64,000 nt of DNA from VYFG01 sp965248685. Its GTDB lineage: Bacteria; Pseudomonadota; Gammaproteobacteria; Arenicellales; Poriferihabitantaceae. Each line of letters opens with the position of its first letter. The stretch's first letter is position 1. Below are positions 42,681 to 51,725 of the stretch, piece by piece. The notes beneath the pieces are model-generated. The model worked only from the letters and a program-made list of their open reading frames with translations. It had not been told where the DNA came from and did not search any database. The position numbers and the translations under genes were made by a program. Location of the stretch: contig CBDFKC010000003.1 in the NCBI GenBank assembly GCA_965248685.1, forward strand, positions 1,798,001 through 1,862,000, given 5' to 3'.

Positions 42681-44534
42681 ATGATAACTTGTGCATTTGT
42701 GCGCTTATATAAGAGCGTCTCCTCTTTTTTCTTTTCGATTTTTTTAGTATCCACGCTATCAAACGTTGGCGTTGTTGCTGTCAGTGTTATTGGTGAAGAA
42801 TCGTTTGCCACAAATAACGAAGCCCAACTATTGCGGACAAAGTCGTCGCGTAAGTTGAAGAGAAGTTTCCGACAAAAATACCCATCTAATCACAAAGCTT
42901 ATTTCCGTAGGAATGGGCAATCTAAGTATTTTAAGTCGAATAAGAAAAAATATTTAGGAAATAACGGTCGTGGTCCGAACTACAACCATATGTGTCGAGA
43001 CATATGCGACGTGTGTGATGGAGGAATTAGTAGTATTCAGTTTCGTTATACAGGAAGTGACAACACACAGATATTTATCCAAGGTAGTAGTGGTGAACTA
43101 TACGTACCGACAAAAATGGTAGTGCCAGGAGACGAAATTAATGTCAGGGTGCGTTCGAAATATTCCTATTTTTACAATTGGCATGCTGGTAATAAGCTCG
43201 ATAACGTTATGTACGTCTATGCGCATGGTCAAGTGGTAGCAACAGTGGATACCAGGTGCGGATCTAAAATAGGCCCTGGAATAGCGTTTGGTGACTTTCT
43301 TGTGGAGCAGGTAAAAAACTTAAGGGGTAACGCTATATGTGATCGAGGGGAACGACCAACGTGTGGTTTGTGCGTAAGCAAAGTTTCTGAAATTTCTTTT
43401 GTTTACAATGGAGAGAGCGAGTCCAAAGTGAGCGTGCTGAATGAACGCTGGGAAGTCTTATTCGAATTGGAAAGAGTATCCAATGGGCAACAAATCCATC
43501 TCGGCAAAAGTACCGTTTCGTTGGGCCGAAAGTTGTACCTTTATGTCAATAATATGTTAGACACCAAAATGAGTTTAAAATGCGATGAACCATCAGGTTC
43601 AGGTGCAGTATGGGGTTCTTTTACAGTATTGAATTCAAGTAGTGCGAACAGTCTACCAATATGTCCTGCATTTCCAACTGACTGTAGTACATGTACAAGA
43701 GGAATTTTCGCTTTCAGCATTATCTATAATAACCAAGAATCCAAAGAGATTGAAGTTTTTTATTCAAACGGGTCAAGCTTATTTCACGATCGAGAAGTTG
43801 TAGAAAATCAAATTATTGACTTGAACGGGCTTACCCCAACTTCCCCCCGAAACTATATTCGGATCAAGCTTGGTGGCGAATGGCAAAAGAAGATATATTT
43901 AGACTGTAAAAGCTCAATTATGCCTGGAGTGGTGATAGGTGATTTCATCGTTACAAGCGCGACTACAGCCGAGAATAAAAAAATATGCGGATGTAACCCG
44001 ATCGAACCTACGCAGCCAACCCGAAAATTGGATTTCGGAGATGCTCCGCAAACATATGGCAAGGCAATACATGTGATTGATTCGGCCGATAATCCCTATA
44101 TCGGAGATTCTCCTCCTGACAGCGACTTGTCTGCAGTGGGTGGGTCTGATGCCAATGGAGACGATTTAAGTGGTGCTGACGATGAAGGATTTGGTTTCGA
44201 CACGCCGAGCTCTGATATCCCAAGCACCCCGCTGTGCAATGCTAGATTGCTCCCTCTAACGCAATATACGGTGGCTGTGGATGTTTCAGGATTTGGGTAT
44301 CTCAATGCATGGATTGATTGGAATGGTAACGGTAACTTTAGCGACCCAAGTGAGCACGTTGCTGTGAATCAGCGAGAGACTGACCCGGGTCAAATTATCA
44401 TGAATATTACCTCAGCAGCTGCAACAGCATCGACTATTGCCCGGCTAAGATATTCCTCGATACCTGATCTGAATTTTGATGGTGAAGCTCCTGATGGAGA
44501 AGTGGAAGATTGCGCTCTGACAGTAGGTTTTTAG
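42681..44534 (+). CDS. Secreted repeat protein with C-terminal GEVEDY-like domain
   Basis: About 617 residues from the ATG at 42681 (the open frame begins four codons earlier with TTG). After a signal peptide and a very basic linker (RKLKRSFRQKYPSNHK) come three related units of about 110 residues. Each starts with CxxC plus GI (CDVCDGGISSIQFRYTG, CGLCVSKVSEISFVYNG, CSTCTRGIFAFSIIYN) and ends in a Cys plus G-x(5-8)-GDF/GSF strand (KIGPGIAFGDFLV, AVWGSFTV, GVVIGDFIV). The last 150 residues (LDFGDAPQTYG, LNAWIDWNGNGNFSD, DGEVEDC) match the GEVEDY domain of large bacterial surface proteins. Probably extracellular. Confidence 0.75.
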   Translation: MITCAFVRLYKSVSSFFFSIFLVSTLSNVGVVAVSVIGEESFATNNEAQLLRTKSSRKLKRSFRQKYPSNHKAYFRRNGQSKYFKSNKKKYLGNNGRGPNYNHMCRDICDVCDGGISSIQFRYTGSDNTQIFIQGSSGELYVPTKMVVPGDEINVRVRSKYSYFYNWHAGNKLDNVMYVYAHGQVVATVDTRCGSKIGPGIAFGDFLVEQVKNLRGNAICDRGERPTCGLCVSKVSEISFVYNGESESKVSVLNERWEVLFELERVSNGQQIHLGKSTVSLGRKLYLYVNNMLDTKMSLKCDEPSGSGAVWGSFTVLNSSSANSLPICPAFPTDCSTCTRGIFAFSIIYNNQESKEIEVFYSNGSSLFHDREVVENQIIDLNGLTPTSPRNYIRIKLGGEWQKKIYLDCKSSIMPGVVIGDFIVTSATTAENKKICGCNPIEPTQPTRKLDFGDAPQTYGKAIHVIDSADNPYIGDSPPDSDLSAVGGSDANGDDLSGADDEGFGFDTPSSDIPSTPLCNARLLPLTQYTVAVDVSGFGYLNAWIDWNGNGNFSDPSEHVAVNQRETDPGQIIMNITSAAATASTIARLRYSSIPDLNFDGEAPDGEVEDCALTVGF

Positions 44535-44594
44535 ATCAAAAATTTGGATGGAGTAAATATTAACAAACAATAATTTCAGGGTGGAATGTATTGA

Positions 44595-44615
44595 AACGAT
44601 CTAGAACAGATCGTT
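44595..44615. repeat. 8-bp perfect hairpin upstream of the liv operon
   Basis: AACGATCT (44595-44602) pairs with AGATCGTT (44608-44615) across the loop AGAAC. It lies between the secreted repeat protein and livG with no T-run, so an operator or leader stem is as likely as a terminator. Confidence 0.5.
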
Positions 44616-44738
44616 ACAGACATTATTTAGCGATAGCGAATCGGTGATCAATAGCATAATATTGAGATAGTATCGTATACCGGATTTTGTCAGGTATCGG
44701 CAAATTTTCCTCAATAATATCAACTGACCCAACAAATT

Positions 44739-45501
44739 TTGCTCGAAGTACAAAATCTTTGCATCAACTTTGGTGGCGTTCAGGCAGTGCGAGACTGCAG
44801 CTTTGCAATTCGCCAGGGCAGCATCACGGGCCTTATTGGACCCAATGGTGCTGGTAAGACCACGACATTCAATATGATCGCGGGGGAGTTAAAACCAACT
44901 TCAGGTAGAATAATTTATCAAAACAAAGATATCGCGGGTCTGCCTACCCACGAAATGTTTCACCGCGGTATTGTCCGCACCTTCCAGATTCCCCACGAAT
45001 TTGCCCGCATGACAGTGTTGGAAAATCTGATGGTGGTCCCGCCGGAGCAACCCGGAGAGCAGCTACTACAGACCTGGATTTCCAGGGGCAGGGTTGCGGC
45101 GCGGGAAACACAGGTGATGCAGCGGGCCGAAGATGCCCTGGACTTTCTGTCAATTTCTCATTTACGGGATGAACAGGCAGGTAACTTGTCCGGCGGCCAG
45201 AAAAAAACTACTCGAACTTGGCCGGACCATGATGACCGACGCAAAACTGGTGCTGCTCGACGAGCCCGGCGCGGGAGTCAATCCAACCTTATTGTTAAAG
45301 ATTCGCGAAATGATTTCTCGTCTGCAGGAACAACGGGGTTATACATTTTGTGTGATCGAACATGACATGGACTTGATTGCCAGTTTATGTGATCCGGTAA
45401 TCGTACTCGCCGAGGGGACGGTATTGACCCAGGGAACCATGGGGGAAATCCGCCAGAATCCAGAAGTGCTCGATGCCTATCTTGGCGGCGGCGAGGATTG
45501 A
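44739..45501 (+). pseudogene. livG: LivG-type ABC transporter ATPase, frameshifted at an A7 tract
   Basis: The first frame (TTG 44739 to residue 154) gives a normal LivG N-terminus: Walker A GLIGPNGAGKTTTFNM, GIVRTFQIPHEFARMTVLEN and ABC signature NLSGGQ. At AAAAAAA (45201-45207) it slips out of frame and ends at 45365. The correct continuation KKLLELGRTMM, Walker B LVLLDEPGAGVNP and H-loop CVIEHDMDLI is in the next frame, to 45501. One A fewer restores a 253-residue protein of normal LivG length. It is either a disrupted gene, a sequencing indel, or one needing +1 frameshifting or transcript slippage. All partner genes are intact. Confidence 0.88.
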
Positions 45502-45511
45502 TGGAATTCTA

Positions 45512-46252
45512 ATGTCGGTAATTGCATTAAATGACGTGTATGGTGGTTATGGAGATACCGAGATACTTCATGGGGTGTCCCTGCGGGTTGATCCAGGCGA
45601 AATAGTTGTCATCATCGGACCTAATGGTGCGGGAAAATCCACCGCAATGAAGGCGGTTTTTGGGCTGCTTAATCTGACCGCGGGTTCGGTTAGTCTGGAC
45701 CAAAACGATATTACCAATATGGCTCCGGAACAAGTGGTACGGCAGGGCGTATGCTACGTTCCCCAAACCGCTAATATTTTTCCGGGTCTTAGCGTTCAGG
45801 AAAATCTGGAAATGGGGGCTTATGTTCGAAAGGACGATTATCGTCCCCGCATGAACGAAATCTATGCCTTGTTTCCGCCACTGTTGGAAAAGCGCAAACA
45901 ACCGGCGGGAACCCTGTCGGGTGGTCAGAGGCAAATGGTTGCCATGGGCAAGGCTATGATGCTGGAACCCAAAATTTTATTGCTCGACGAACCCACAGCG
46001 GGTTTGTCGCCGAAGTATCGGAGCGAAATATTTTCTATCATAAGAACCGTGAATAACGCGGGTACGCCGATATTGATGGTGGAACAAAATGCCAAACAGG
46101 CGCTTAGAATTGCCAATCGCGGTTATGTTCTGGTGGATGGAAAAAATAAGGTGGAAGGGAGCGGACAAAGTCTGTTAGACGATCCTGAAGTCGCCGAAAT
46201 GTTTCTTGGCGGAGGAGGAGCAGGGGACCAGTCCCAGGGTGTTAACCCATGA
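45512..46252 (+). CDS. livF: LivF-type branched-chain amino acid/amide ABC transporter ATPase
   Basis: 246 residues from the ATG at 45512 (MSVIALNDVYGGYGDTEILH); the open frame is longer upstream but overlaps livG. Walker A VIIGPNGAGKSTAMKAVFG, ABC signature TLSGGQRQMVAMGKAMM, Walker B ILLLDEPTAGLSP and H-loop LMVEQNAKQAL are complete. QSLLDDPEVAEMFLGG is the standard LivF end. It can hydrolyse ATP for the importer even if LivG is impaired. Confidence 0.95.
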   Translation: MSVIALNDVYGGYGDTEILHGVSLRVDPGEIVVIIGPNGAGKSTAMKAVFGLLNLTAGSVSLDQNDITNMAPEQVVRQGVCYVPQTANIFPGLSVQENLEMGAYVRKDDYRPRMNEIYALFPPLLEKRKQPAGTLSGGQRQMVAMGKAMMLEPKILLLDEPTAGLSPKYRSEIFSIIRTVNNAGTPILMVEQNAKQALRIANRGYVLVDGKNKVEGSGQSLLDDPEVAEMFLGGGGAGDQSQGVNP

Positions 46253-47139
46253 TGGAGTTTATCAATTTCTACCTGATTCCCGGGCTGGTCCTGGGCAGTA
46301 TCTACGCCCTCGGTGCGGTCGGCATAACCCTTACCTTTGGTATTCTCCGCTTCGCCAATTTCGCCCATGGCGAGATCATGACGCTGGGGGTCTACTTTAC
46401 CTGGACTCTGATGCAAATCACGCCATTGCATCCTCTGATGGTTTTACCATTTTCAATGGTGTTGACGGTGCTGGCGACCCTCGGTATTGACCGGATATTT
46501 TACAAACCATTCAGGGCCGCACCGACGATTATGGTGGTGATGGCGTCGTTTGGCATTATGCTCATGGTGCGCTCGGTTACCCAGTTTGTATGGGGCGTGC
46601 AGTTAAAAGGTCTGGTGCAGGGGATCCAACGGCCCAGTGTGTTTTTTGATGTGCTGCGAATCTCACCCAAACACATCACGATCATTGTCTCCACGGTGGT
46701 GTTGGTTTTGGCGGTGCATTTTTTGTTAAGCCGGACCAAAATTGGTAAAGCTATGCGGGCAATGTCTGATTCGCCGGAGTTGGCAAGACTTACCGGTATT
46801 GACACGGAAAAAGTTATCTTGACCACCTGGATTCTGGGGGCCAGTCTGGCCACAGCCGCCGGCGTGTTTCTTGCTTATGACACTCATGTCGAAACCATGA
46901 TGGGATTCAAACTGCTATTACCCATGTTTGCCGCGGCCATTCTGGGCGGTGTCGGCAAACCCTATGGCGCCATCGCCGGTGGTCTGATTATCGGCCTGGT
47001 AGAAGAACTTTCCAGTTATCCCTGGATAGGCACCGAACCTTTACTCAATCCAGGTTACAAGGCCGGCGTGGCGTTTGCGATTATGGTGGCGATGCTATTG
47101 TGGCGACCCAGTGGCCTGTTTCGCGGTAAAGTTTTCTAG
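46249..47139 (+). CDS. livH: LivH-type ABC transporter permease
   Basis: 296 residues with about eight TM helices. It begins LIPGLVLGSIYALGAVGITL and holds TFGILRFANFAHGEIMTLG, both diagnostic of LivH (GxxYALxAxGLxL and NFAHGxxxMxG). AAILGGVGKPYGAIAGGLII is the EAA-like coupling region. It starts four bases inside the livF stop. Confidence 0.95.
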   Translation: MMEFINFYLIPGLVLGSIYALGAVGITLTFGILRFANFAHGEIMTLGVYFTWTLMQITPLHPLMVLPFSMVLTVLATLGIDRIFYKPFRAAPTIMVVMASFGIMLMVRSVTQFVWGVQLKGLVQGIQRPSVFFDVLRISPKHITIIVSTVVLVLAVHFLLSRTKIGKAMRAMSDSPELARLTGIDTEKVILTTWILGASLATAAGVFLAYDTHVETMMGFKLLLPMFAAAILGGVGKPYGAIAGGLIIGLVEELSSYPWIGTEPLLNPGYKAGVAFAIMVAMLLWRPSGLFRGKVF

Positions 47140-47149
47140 ATATCTACTA

Positions 47150-48145
47150 ATGGAACAAACATACGGTTATTTCTTGTATTTTATTTCCCTGGCCACCATG
47201 GGCGGGATTTACGCGATACTTACCCTGGGGTTGAACATTCAATGGGGGTTTACCGGTCTGTTTAACGTTGGAATTGCTGGCTTCTTTGCCATCGGTGCCT
47301 ACGTGTCAGCGATTCTTACCACTGCCGAAACCGCCCGCCATCTCGGTGGGTATGAATATTCCTATCTGGTTGGATTCATTGCCGCCATGGTTATCACCGC
47401 GGTCATTGCCTGGGGCGTAGGTAAAATTTGTCTGAAATTACGCAGCGATTATCTGGCGATTGCCACAATTGGCATCGGTGAAATATTTCGCCTGATTCTG
47501 AAAAACGAAACCTGGGCAACCAATGGTCCACGCGGAGTTTCGATGATACCCAAACCATTCGAGTCCTTGCCCGAACCATACAACCAATTGATGTTTCTCG
47601 GGCTGATCCTGCTCACCGTATTCGTTATTTATCTACTGCTTGAGTCTGCCCGCAAATCACCCTGGGGCCGGGTCATGACAGCGATCCGGGAAAATGAACC
47701 GGCGGCCCGGGCTGCGGGGAAAAATGTCGAAAGGTTTCGCATGGAAGCTTTCGTAATCGGATGTATGATCATGGGACTGGCCGGAGCATTTACCGCCCAG
47801 TACCTTAAGTTTATCGATCCTAATGCGACCGAACTGACAACCACTACATTCCTGGTATGGGTGATGCTAATCGTCGGCGGCAGCGCTAACAACAAAGGCG
47901 CTGTACTTGGTGCCTTTTTGATGTGGACGGTGTGGTCGGCATCAGAAATATTAACCAGCCGTCTGCCCGACGAATTAGCCATTCGAACTGCCTATATTCG
48001 TATTTTCCTGATCGGGCTTGCCTTGCAGATCATGCTACAAAAATTCCCCCAGGGAATCCTGCCGGAAAAACGACCCAAACCCCCAAAGTCTGTTAATAAG
48101 GCGGAGTCCACCTCCGCGGATGGATCGAAACTAACAAACAGTTAA
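47150..48145 (+). CDS. livM: LivM-type ABC transporter permease
   Basis: 331 residues from the ATG at 47150, ten bases after the livH stop (the open frame reaches back into livH). LGLNIQWGFTGLFNVGIAGF and SDYLAIATIGIGEIFRLIL are LivM signatures. The C-terminal tail (PEKRPKPPKSVNKAESTSAD) is soluble and variable. It forms the second half of the importer pore with LivH. Confidence 0.94.
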   Translation: MEQTYGYFLYFISLATMGGIYAILTLGLNIQWGFTGLFNVGIAGFFAIGAYVSAILTTAETARHLGGYEYSYLVGFIAAMVITAVIAWGVGKICLKLRSDYLAIATIGIGEIFRLILKNETWATNGPRGVSMIPKPFESLPEPYNQLMFLGLILLTVFVIYLLLESARKSPWGRVMTAIRENEPAARAAGKNVERFRMEAFVIGCMIMGLAGAFTAQYLKFIDPNATELTTTTFLVWVMLIVGGSANNKGAVLGAFLMWTVWSASEILTSRLPDELAIRTAYIRIFLIGLALQIMLQKFPQGILPEKRPKPPKSVNKAESTSADGSKLTNS

Positions 48146-48216
48146 ACATTCTGGTGGTGCGGGCGGTTCCCACCCATGTTAAATTCAGCTAACACTCAAA
48201 ATTAGGATTAATCCAT

Positions 48217-49419
48217 ATGAATAAGTCAGCGCTTTTATCCGTTGCCGCATCGGTGGCAATTTCTCTTTCTGCTAATGCAGCAGATATCAAGGTCGGTTCG
48301 GTAGCCGGGGTTACCGGTCCTATTGCCGAACTGGTTGCGCCAATCATCGCTGGTCGCAATCTCGCGGCCGAGCATGTTAACGGTCAGGGTGGCTTGTTAA
48401 GTGGAGATACAATGAGCCTGGTGCTAGCCGACTCAGCTTGTGATCCGAAGGCTGGTGTGGACGCTGGCGGCAAGGTTGTAAATGTTGAGCAGGTTGTCGC
48501 TGTGATCGGCGCAAGCTGTTCAGGCGCGACTAACGGTATGGTCCAGTCAGTTACTATCCCGGCCGGCGTGGTATCAATTTCAGATTCGGCGACGGCACCA
48601 TCGATTTCAGAACTGGAAGACAAAGACCTGGTTTTTCGGGTAGCGCCATCTGACGCTTACCAGGGAGCAGCCCTGGCCAAGCTGGCCTATGATTCCGGTG
48701 CTCGCAAACTCGCGATGACCTATTCTAATGATGATTATAATGCTGGAATCGCGGAAGTATTTGAAACATCTTTTAGTGCAATGGGTGGAACAATTACCGC
48801 TAATCAGGCCCATGAACCAAACAAGGCTTCCTATCGTTCAGAGCTTTCAACTCTGGCCAGTGGTGGCGTTGACGGGCTTGCCTTGTTCGCCTACTACGGC
48901 AGTAGCGGAATCGCGATCATACGCAATAGTCTGGAAAATGATTTGTTCGAGAACTTCTTCGCTGCCGACGGCATGTTTGACAAGTCGGTTATTGAGCAGA
49001 TCGGAGCAGACAATCTACGCGGAAAAATTCGCATTACCCAATCGGCATCTGACTATGATGATGCCTCTTATAAAGTCTGGGCGGACCAGTATCAGGCGAC
49101 CGGTAATGATCCCAAAGCTCCTTATGCTGCCCATGGCTATGATGCCGCTTTCCTGATTGCCCTAGCTATTGAAAAAGCGGGTTCGGCGGATCGAGGCAAG
49201 ATTGGTGCCGCATTGCGTGAAGTTGCGAATGCACCGGGCGAAGTAATTCGTCCCGGGGAATGGGAAAAGGCAAAAGCCGCCATCGCTGCAGGCAAAGATA
49301 TTAACTACGAAGGATCAACCGGTAATGTCGATTTTGACGGCAATGGCGACGTTAGTGGAATCTATGGAGTGAATACTGTTGGCGATGACGGATCCTGGGC
49401 CAACCAGTTGATCAAGTAG
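48217..49419 (+). CDS. Periplasmic binding protein of a Liv-type ABC transporter
   Basis: 400 residues with a signal peptide (about 1-21, ending SANA). The mature part begins ADIKVGSVAGVTGPIAELVA and continues VIGASCSGATNGMVQSVTIP and VVSISDSATAPSISE, typical of LivK/UrtA-type type I periplasmic receptors. The lobe hinge region reads KLAMTYSNDDYNAGIAEVF. The end GNVDFDGNGDVSGIYGVNTV is also characteristic. It decides the specificity of the operon's importer; the substrate is not predictable. It lies 70 bp after livM, within the same operon. Confidence 0.93.
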   Translation: MNKSALLSVAASVAISLSANAADIKVGSVAGVTGPIAELVAPIIAGRNLAAEHVNGQGGLLSGDTMSLVLADSACDPKAGVDAGGKVVNVEQVVAVIGASCSGATNGMVQSVTIPAGVVSISDSATAPSISELEDKDLVFRVAPSDAYQGAALAKLAYDSGARKLAMTYSNDDYNAGIAEVFETSFSAMGGTITANQAHEPNKASYRSELSTLASGGVDGLALFAYYGSSGIAIIRNSLENDLFENFFAADGMFDKSVIEQIGADNLRGKIRITQSASDYDDASYKVWADQYQATGNDPKAPYAAHGYDAAFLIALAIEKAGSADRGKIGAALREVANAPGEVIRPGEWEKAKAAIAAGKDINYEGSTGNVDFDGNGDVSGIYGVNTVGDDGSWANQLIK

Positions 49420-49455
49420 AGATTCAAGCCCTATTAGTTTATTAGTTACCAATGG

Positions 49456-50592
49456 ATGAGTTCTGATTCAGCCCAGCAACTGACATCAGAACTGCGGCCA
49501 CGGACGGCCAGTGACTCCGTGATAACGCGTCAATCGGCGCTTCAGGTGGTATTGAATTGCGCCGAACTCCCACCGAATATTGAATTTTTTTGTGACAAGC
49601 TGGAATTTAGGATTTCCACTATATTTCCCGCAGATGACCCCAAGGTCGCTGAATTAAGCGGCTATGGGATGTTACTCAGACTGCAGAAAAGCGAGAAACC
49701 CGATACGACCCGTTTACGTCTAAATTGTTCTAACCCGGAAAAATTTGCCAATGGGGAGTCCCGAATTACTGCGCCAAATGGAACCACCATCGAGCTGGTC
49801 GGGCAAAACGAAGATTTAGTTTTGCCCGAGCTTGCCCCGTGTTTTGTTATAACCCGGGGAAATAGTCGGGGTAATTGGGTTGAAGGCCGGGCCGGCATGC
49901 AGTATCGGGACCTTATTCCAGATCGCCAGGGGGGCAGGTTTATTGCATCCCATATTCGTATTCCGGGCGGTGGACCAGTACCTGATTATGTCCACTTTCA
50001 TAAGATCCATTTTCAGATGATCTATTGTTATAAGGGCTGGGTTAAAGTGGTATACGAAGATCAGGGCGATCCATTTGTTATGGAGGCGGGAGATTGCGTA
50101 TTGCAGCCGCCCAGGATTCGACACCGTGTCCTTGAGAGTTCACCGGGTCTCGAAGTAGTTGAAATTGGTTGCCCGGCAGACCATATTACCTGCGTCGACC
50201 ACGAGCTCGCATTACCAACCAATTTATACAGCCCCGAGCGGGATTTCTCAGGTCAACGGTTTGTCAGACATCAGGCTAAAACCGCTAGCTGGCAGCCATG
50301 GCGATTGACCGGATTTAATGCGAGGGATATTGGAATTAATCAGGCTACATCGGGATTGGCCGGCGCGACGGTGGTCCGCCTCGAACCGAATCCACAATTT
50401 GGAACCATTCAGTCAAAAGCCGATCTGTTGTTCTGGTTTGTGCTCAAAGGCGAGCTTGGTTTGTTAACCGATGGACGAGATCATCATAGCCTCCATTCCG
50501 GGGATTCAGTGGTCATTCCCCGGGAAATGGATTATTCCGTGGAATACCCTATGAGTGGCACCGAAGTGCTTGAGATTTCGTTACCGGGGTAA
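49456..50592 (+). CDS. Bicupin-type protein, unknown substrate
   Basis: 378 residues. It appears to hold two cupin barrels. The first metal-type motif is in VPDYVHFHKIHFQMIYCYKG followed by MEAGDCVLQPPRIRHRVLES (about 175-230). The second is a weaker barrel near the end (LLFWFVLKGELGLLTD, HSGDSVVIPREMDYSVEYP), where the metal ligands look incomplete. It could be a dioxygenase, isomerase or binding protein acting on the compound brought in by the adjacent Liv importer. It begins 36 bp after the binding-protein gene, so cotranscription is likely. Confidence 0.75.
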   Translation: MSSDSAQQLTSELRPRTASDSVITRQSALQVVLNCAELPPNIEFFCDKLEFRISTIFPADDPKVAELSGYGMLLRLQKSEKPDTTRLRLNCSNPEKFANGESRITAPNGTTIELVGQNEDLVLPELAPCFVITRGNSRGNWVEGRAGMQYRDLIPDRQGGRFIASHIRIPGGGPVPDYVHFHKIHFQMIYCYKGWVKVVYEDQGDPFVMEAGDCVLQPPRIRHRVLESSPGLEVVEIGCPADHITCVDHELALPTNLYSPERDFSGQRFVRHQAKTASWQPWRLTGFNARDIGINQATSGLAGATVVRLEPNPQFGTIQSKADLLFWFVLKGELGLLTDGRDHHSLHSGDSVVIPREMDYSVEYPMSGTEVLEISLPG

Positions 50593-50739
50593 ATCTGATT
50601 TAGTGGGCCGCAATTGCTGTAATATCAGTATGCTTTGTGAATATCGCAGAGTGGCGCTGACGGATTTCAAATCCTATGTGGAGAAATCCACTTAACCCAC
50701 CGCAAGCAAGATGGTACAGTTGCTTACCTCGGGCTAAAA

Positions 50740-50788
50740 ATTTAACCAACAGATTGATCGATTTTCAGGACGATTTTGTTGGTTAAAT
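50740..50788. repeat. 12-bp perfect inverted repeat before the PHP phosphatase gene
   Basis: ATTTAACCAACA (50740-50751) is an exact inverse of TGTTGGTTAAAT (50777-50788), separated by 25 bases that contain two CGATTTT copies. It ends 42 bp before the ATG at 50831. It could be an operator or a 5' leader hairpin; no T-run follows. Confidence 0.6.
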
Positions 50789-50830
50789 CAGCGATATGGA
50801 CTTCCACCAAATCTTAATCCAGGCAAATAT

Positions 50831-51646
50831 ATGCGAGTAATCGACTGCCACAATCATTTACTGCCAGATATCGACGATGGCGCGATTGATCAGGAAATGG
50901 CCATTGCCATGGCGAAAAGGGCAGCGGATAACGGCACTGTCAAAATTGTGTTGACTCCTCATCATGGAAACGGCGTGTTTAAAAATTTTCGTGAACAGGT
51001 CAAACAATTGACACTGGATTATCAATCAGTGTTGAACAAGCTTAATATTGCTGTGGAATTGTATCCCGGTTCTGAACTTCACCTGACTCCCGAATTACCT
51101 CGAGAAGTCGCCGATAACAAAGTGTTAACCTATGCCGACAAAGGGCGCGCGGTGTTGATTGAATTACCCAAGCAGAGCGTCCCGGTAGGTGCAGTGGCGA
51201 TACTTGAACAACTTATCGAATTGGGCGTTACCCCGGTAATCGCACATCCTGAACGCAATCGAGAGCTTATGCAAAATCCCGATATGTTTGAAGAATGGGT
51301 TGAATGGGGTTGCAAAGGTCAGCTGACAGGGATGAGTGTGGATGGACGGTTTGGTCTGCCAATACAACAGGTTTGTGATCGTTGGATCACTGGAGGATAT
51401 GTCCATATCATCGCGTCTGATGCCCACCGGCCAAAAGGTCGGTCACCGGACTTGTCAAAATGCTGTGCCCACGTGCTTGATCGATTTGGTCAAGATACAA
51501 CCGATATTCTGTTTTATCTCAATCCTGAGCGCCTGATCGAAGGTCAGTCGCTTGCGAATGTGCCACCCAGTGAGAATAAACCGGGATTAAAATCCGCCTG
51601 GAAAAAATCATTTTTACAGCGTGCCCGGAAAATCTTAAACATCTGA
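50831..51646 (+). CDS. PHP-type tyrosine-protein phosphatase (CpsB/YwqE family)
   Basis: 271 residues. PHP metal motifs are clear: DCHNHLLPDIDDGA at the N-terminus, LTPHHGNGVF, IAHPERNREL and ASDAHRPKGRSP. This family (CpsB, CapC, YwqE) uses Mn-dependent hydrolysis to dephosphorylate tyrosine kinases that control polysaccharide export. No bacterial tyrosine kinase or capsule gene is adjacent, so the partner may be elsewhere. It is a monocistronic gene or the first of a unit with kynureninase (80 bp gap). Confidence 0.9.
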   Translation: MRVIDCHNHLLPDIDDGAIDQEMAIAMAKRAADNGTVKIVLTPHHGNGVFKNFREQVKQLTLDYQSVLNKLNIAVELYPGSELHLTPELPREVADNKVLTYADKGRAVLIELPKQSVPVGAVAILEQLIELGVTPVIAHPERNRELMQNPDMFEEWVEWGCKGQLTGMSVDGRFGLPIQQVCDRWITGGYVHIIASDAHRPKGRSPDLSKCCAHVLDRFGQDTTDILFYLNPERLIEGQSLANVPPSENKPGLKSAWKKSFLQRARKILNI

Positions 51647-51725
51647 TTCGGTTTTCCATCTGAAAATCGCAACGGACCTGGACAACCGGATAGACTCGGG
51701 GTATTCAAAGCTCTAATCCAATTGT

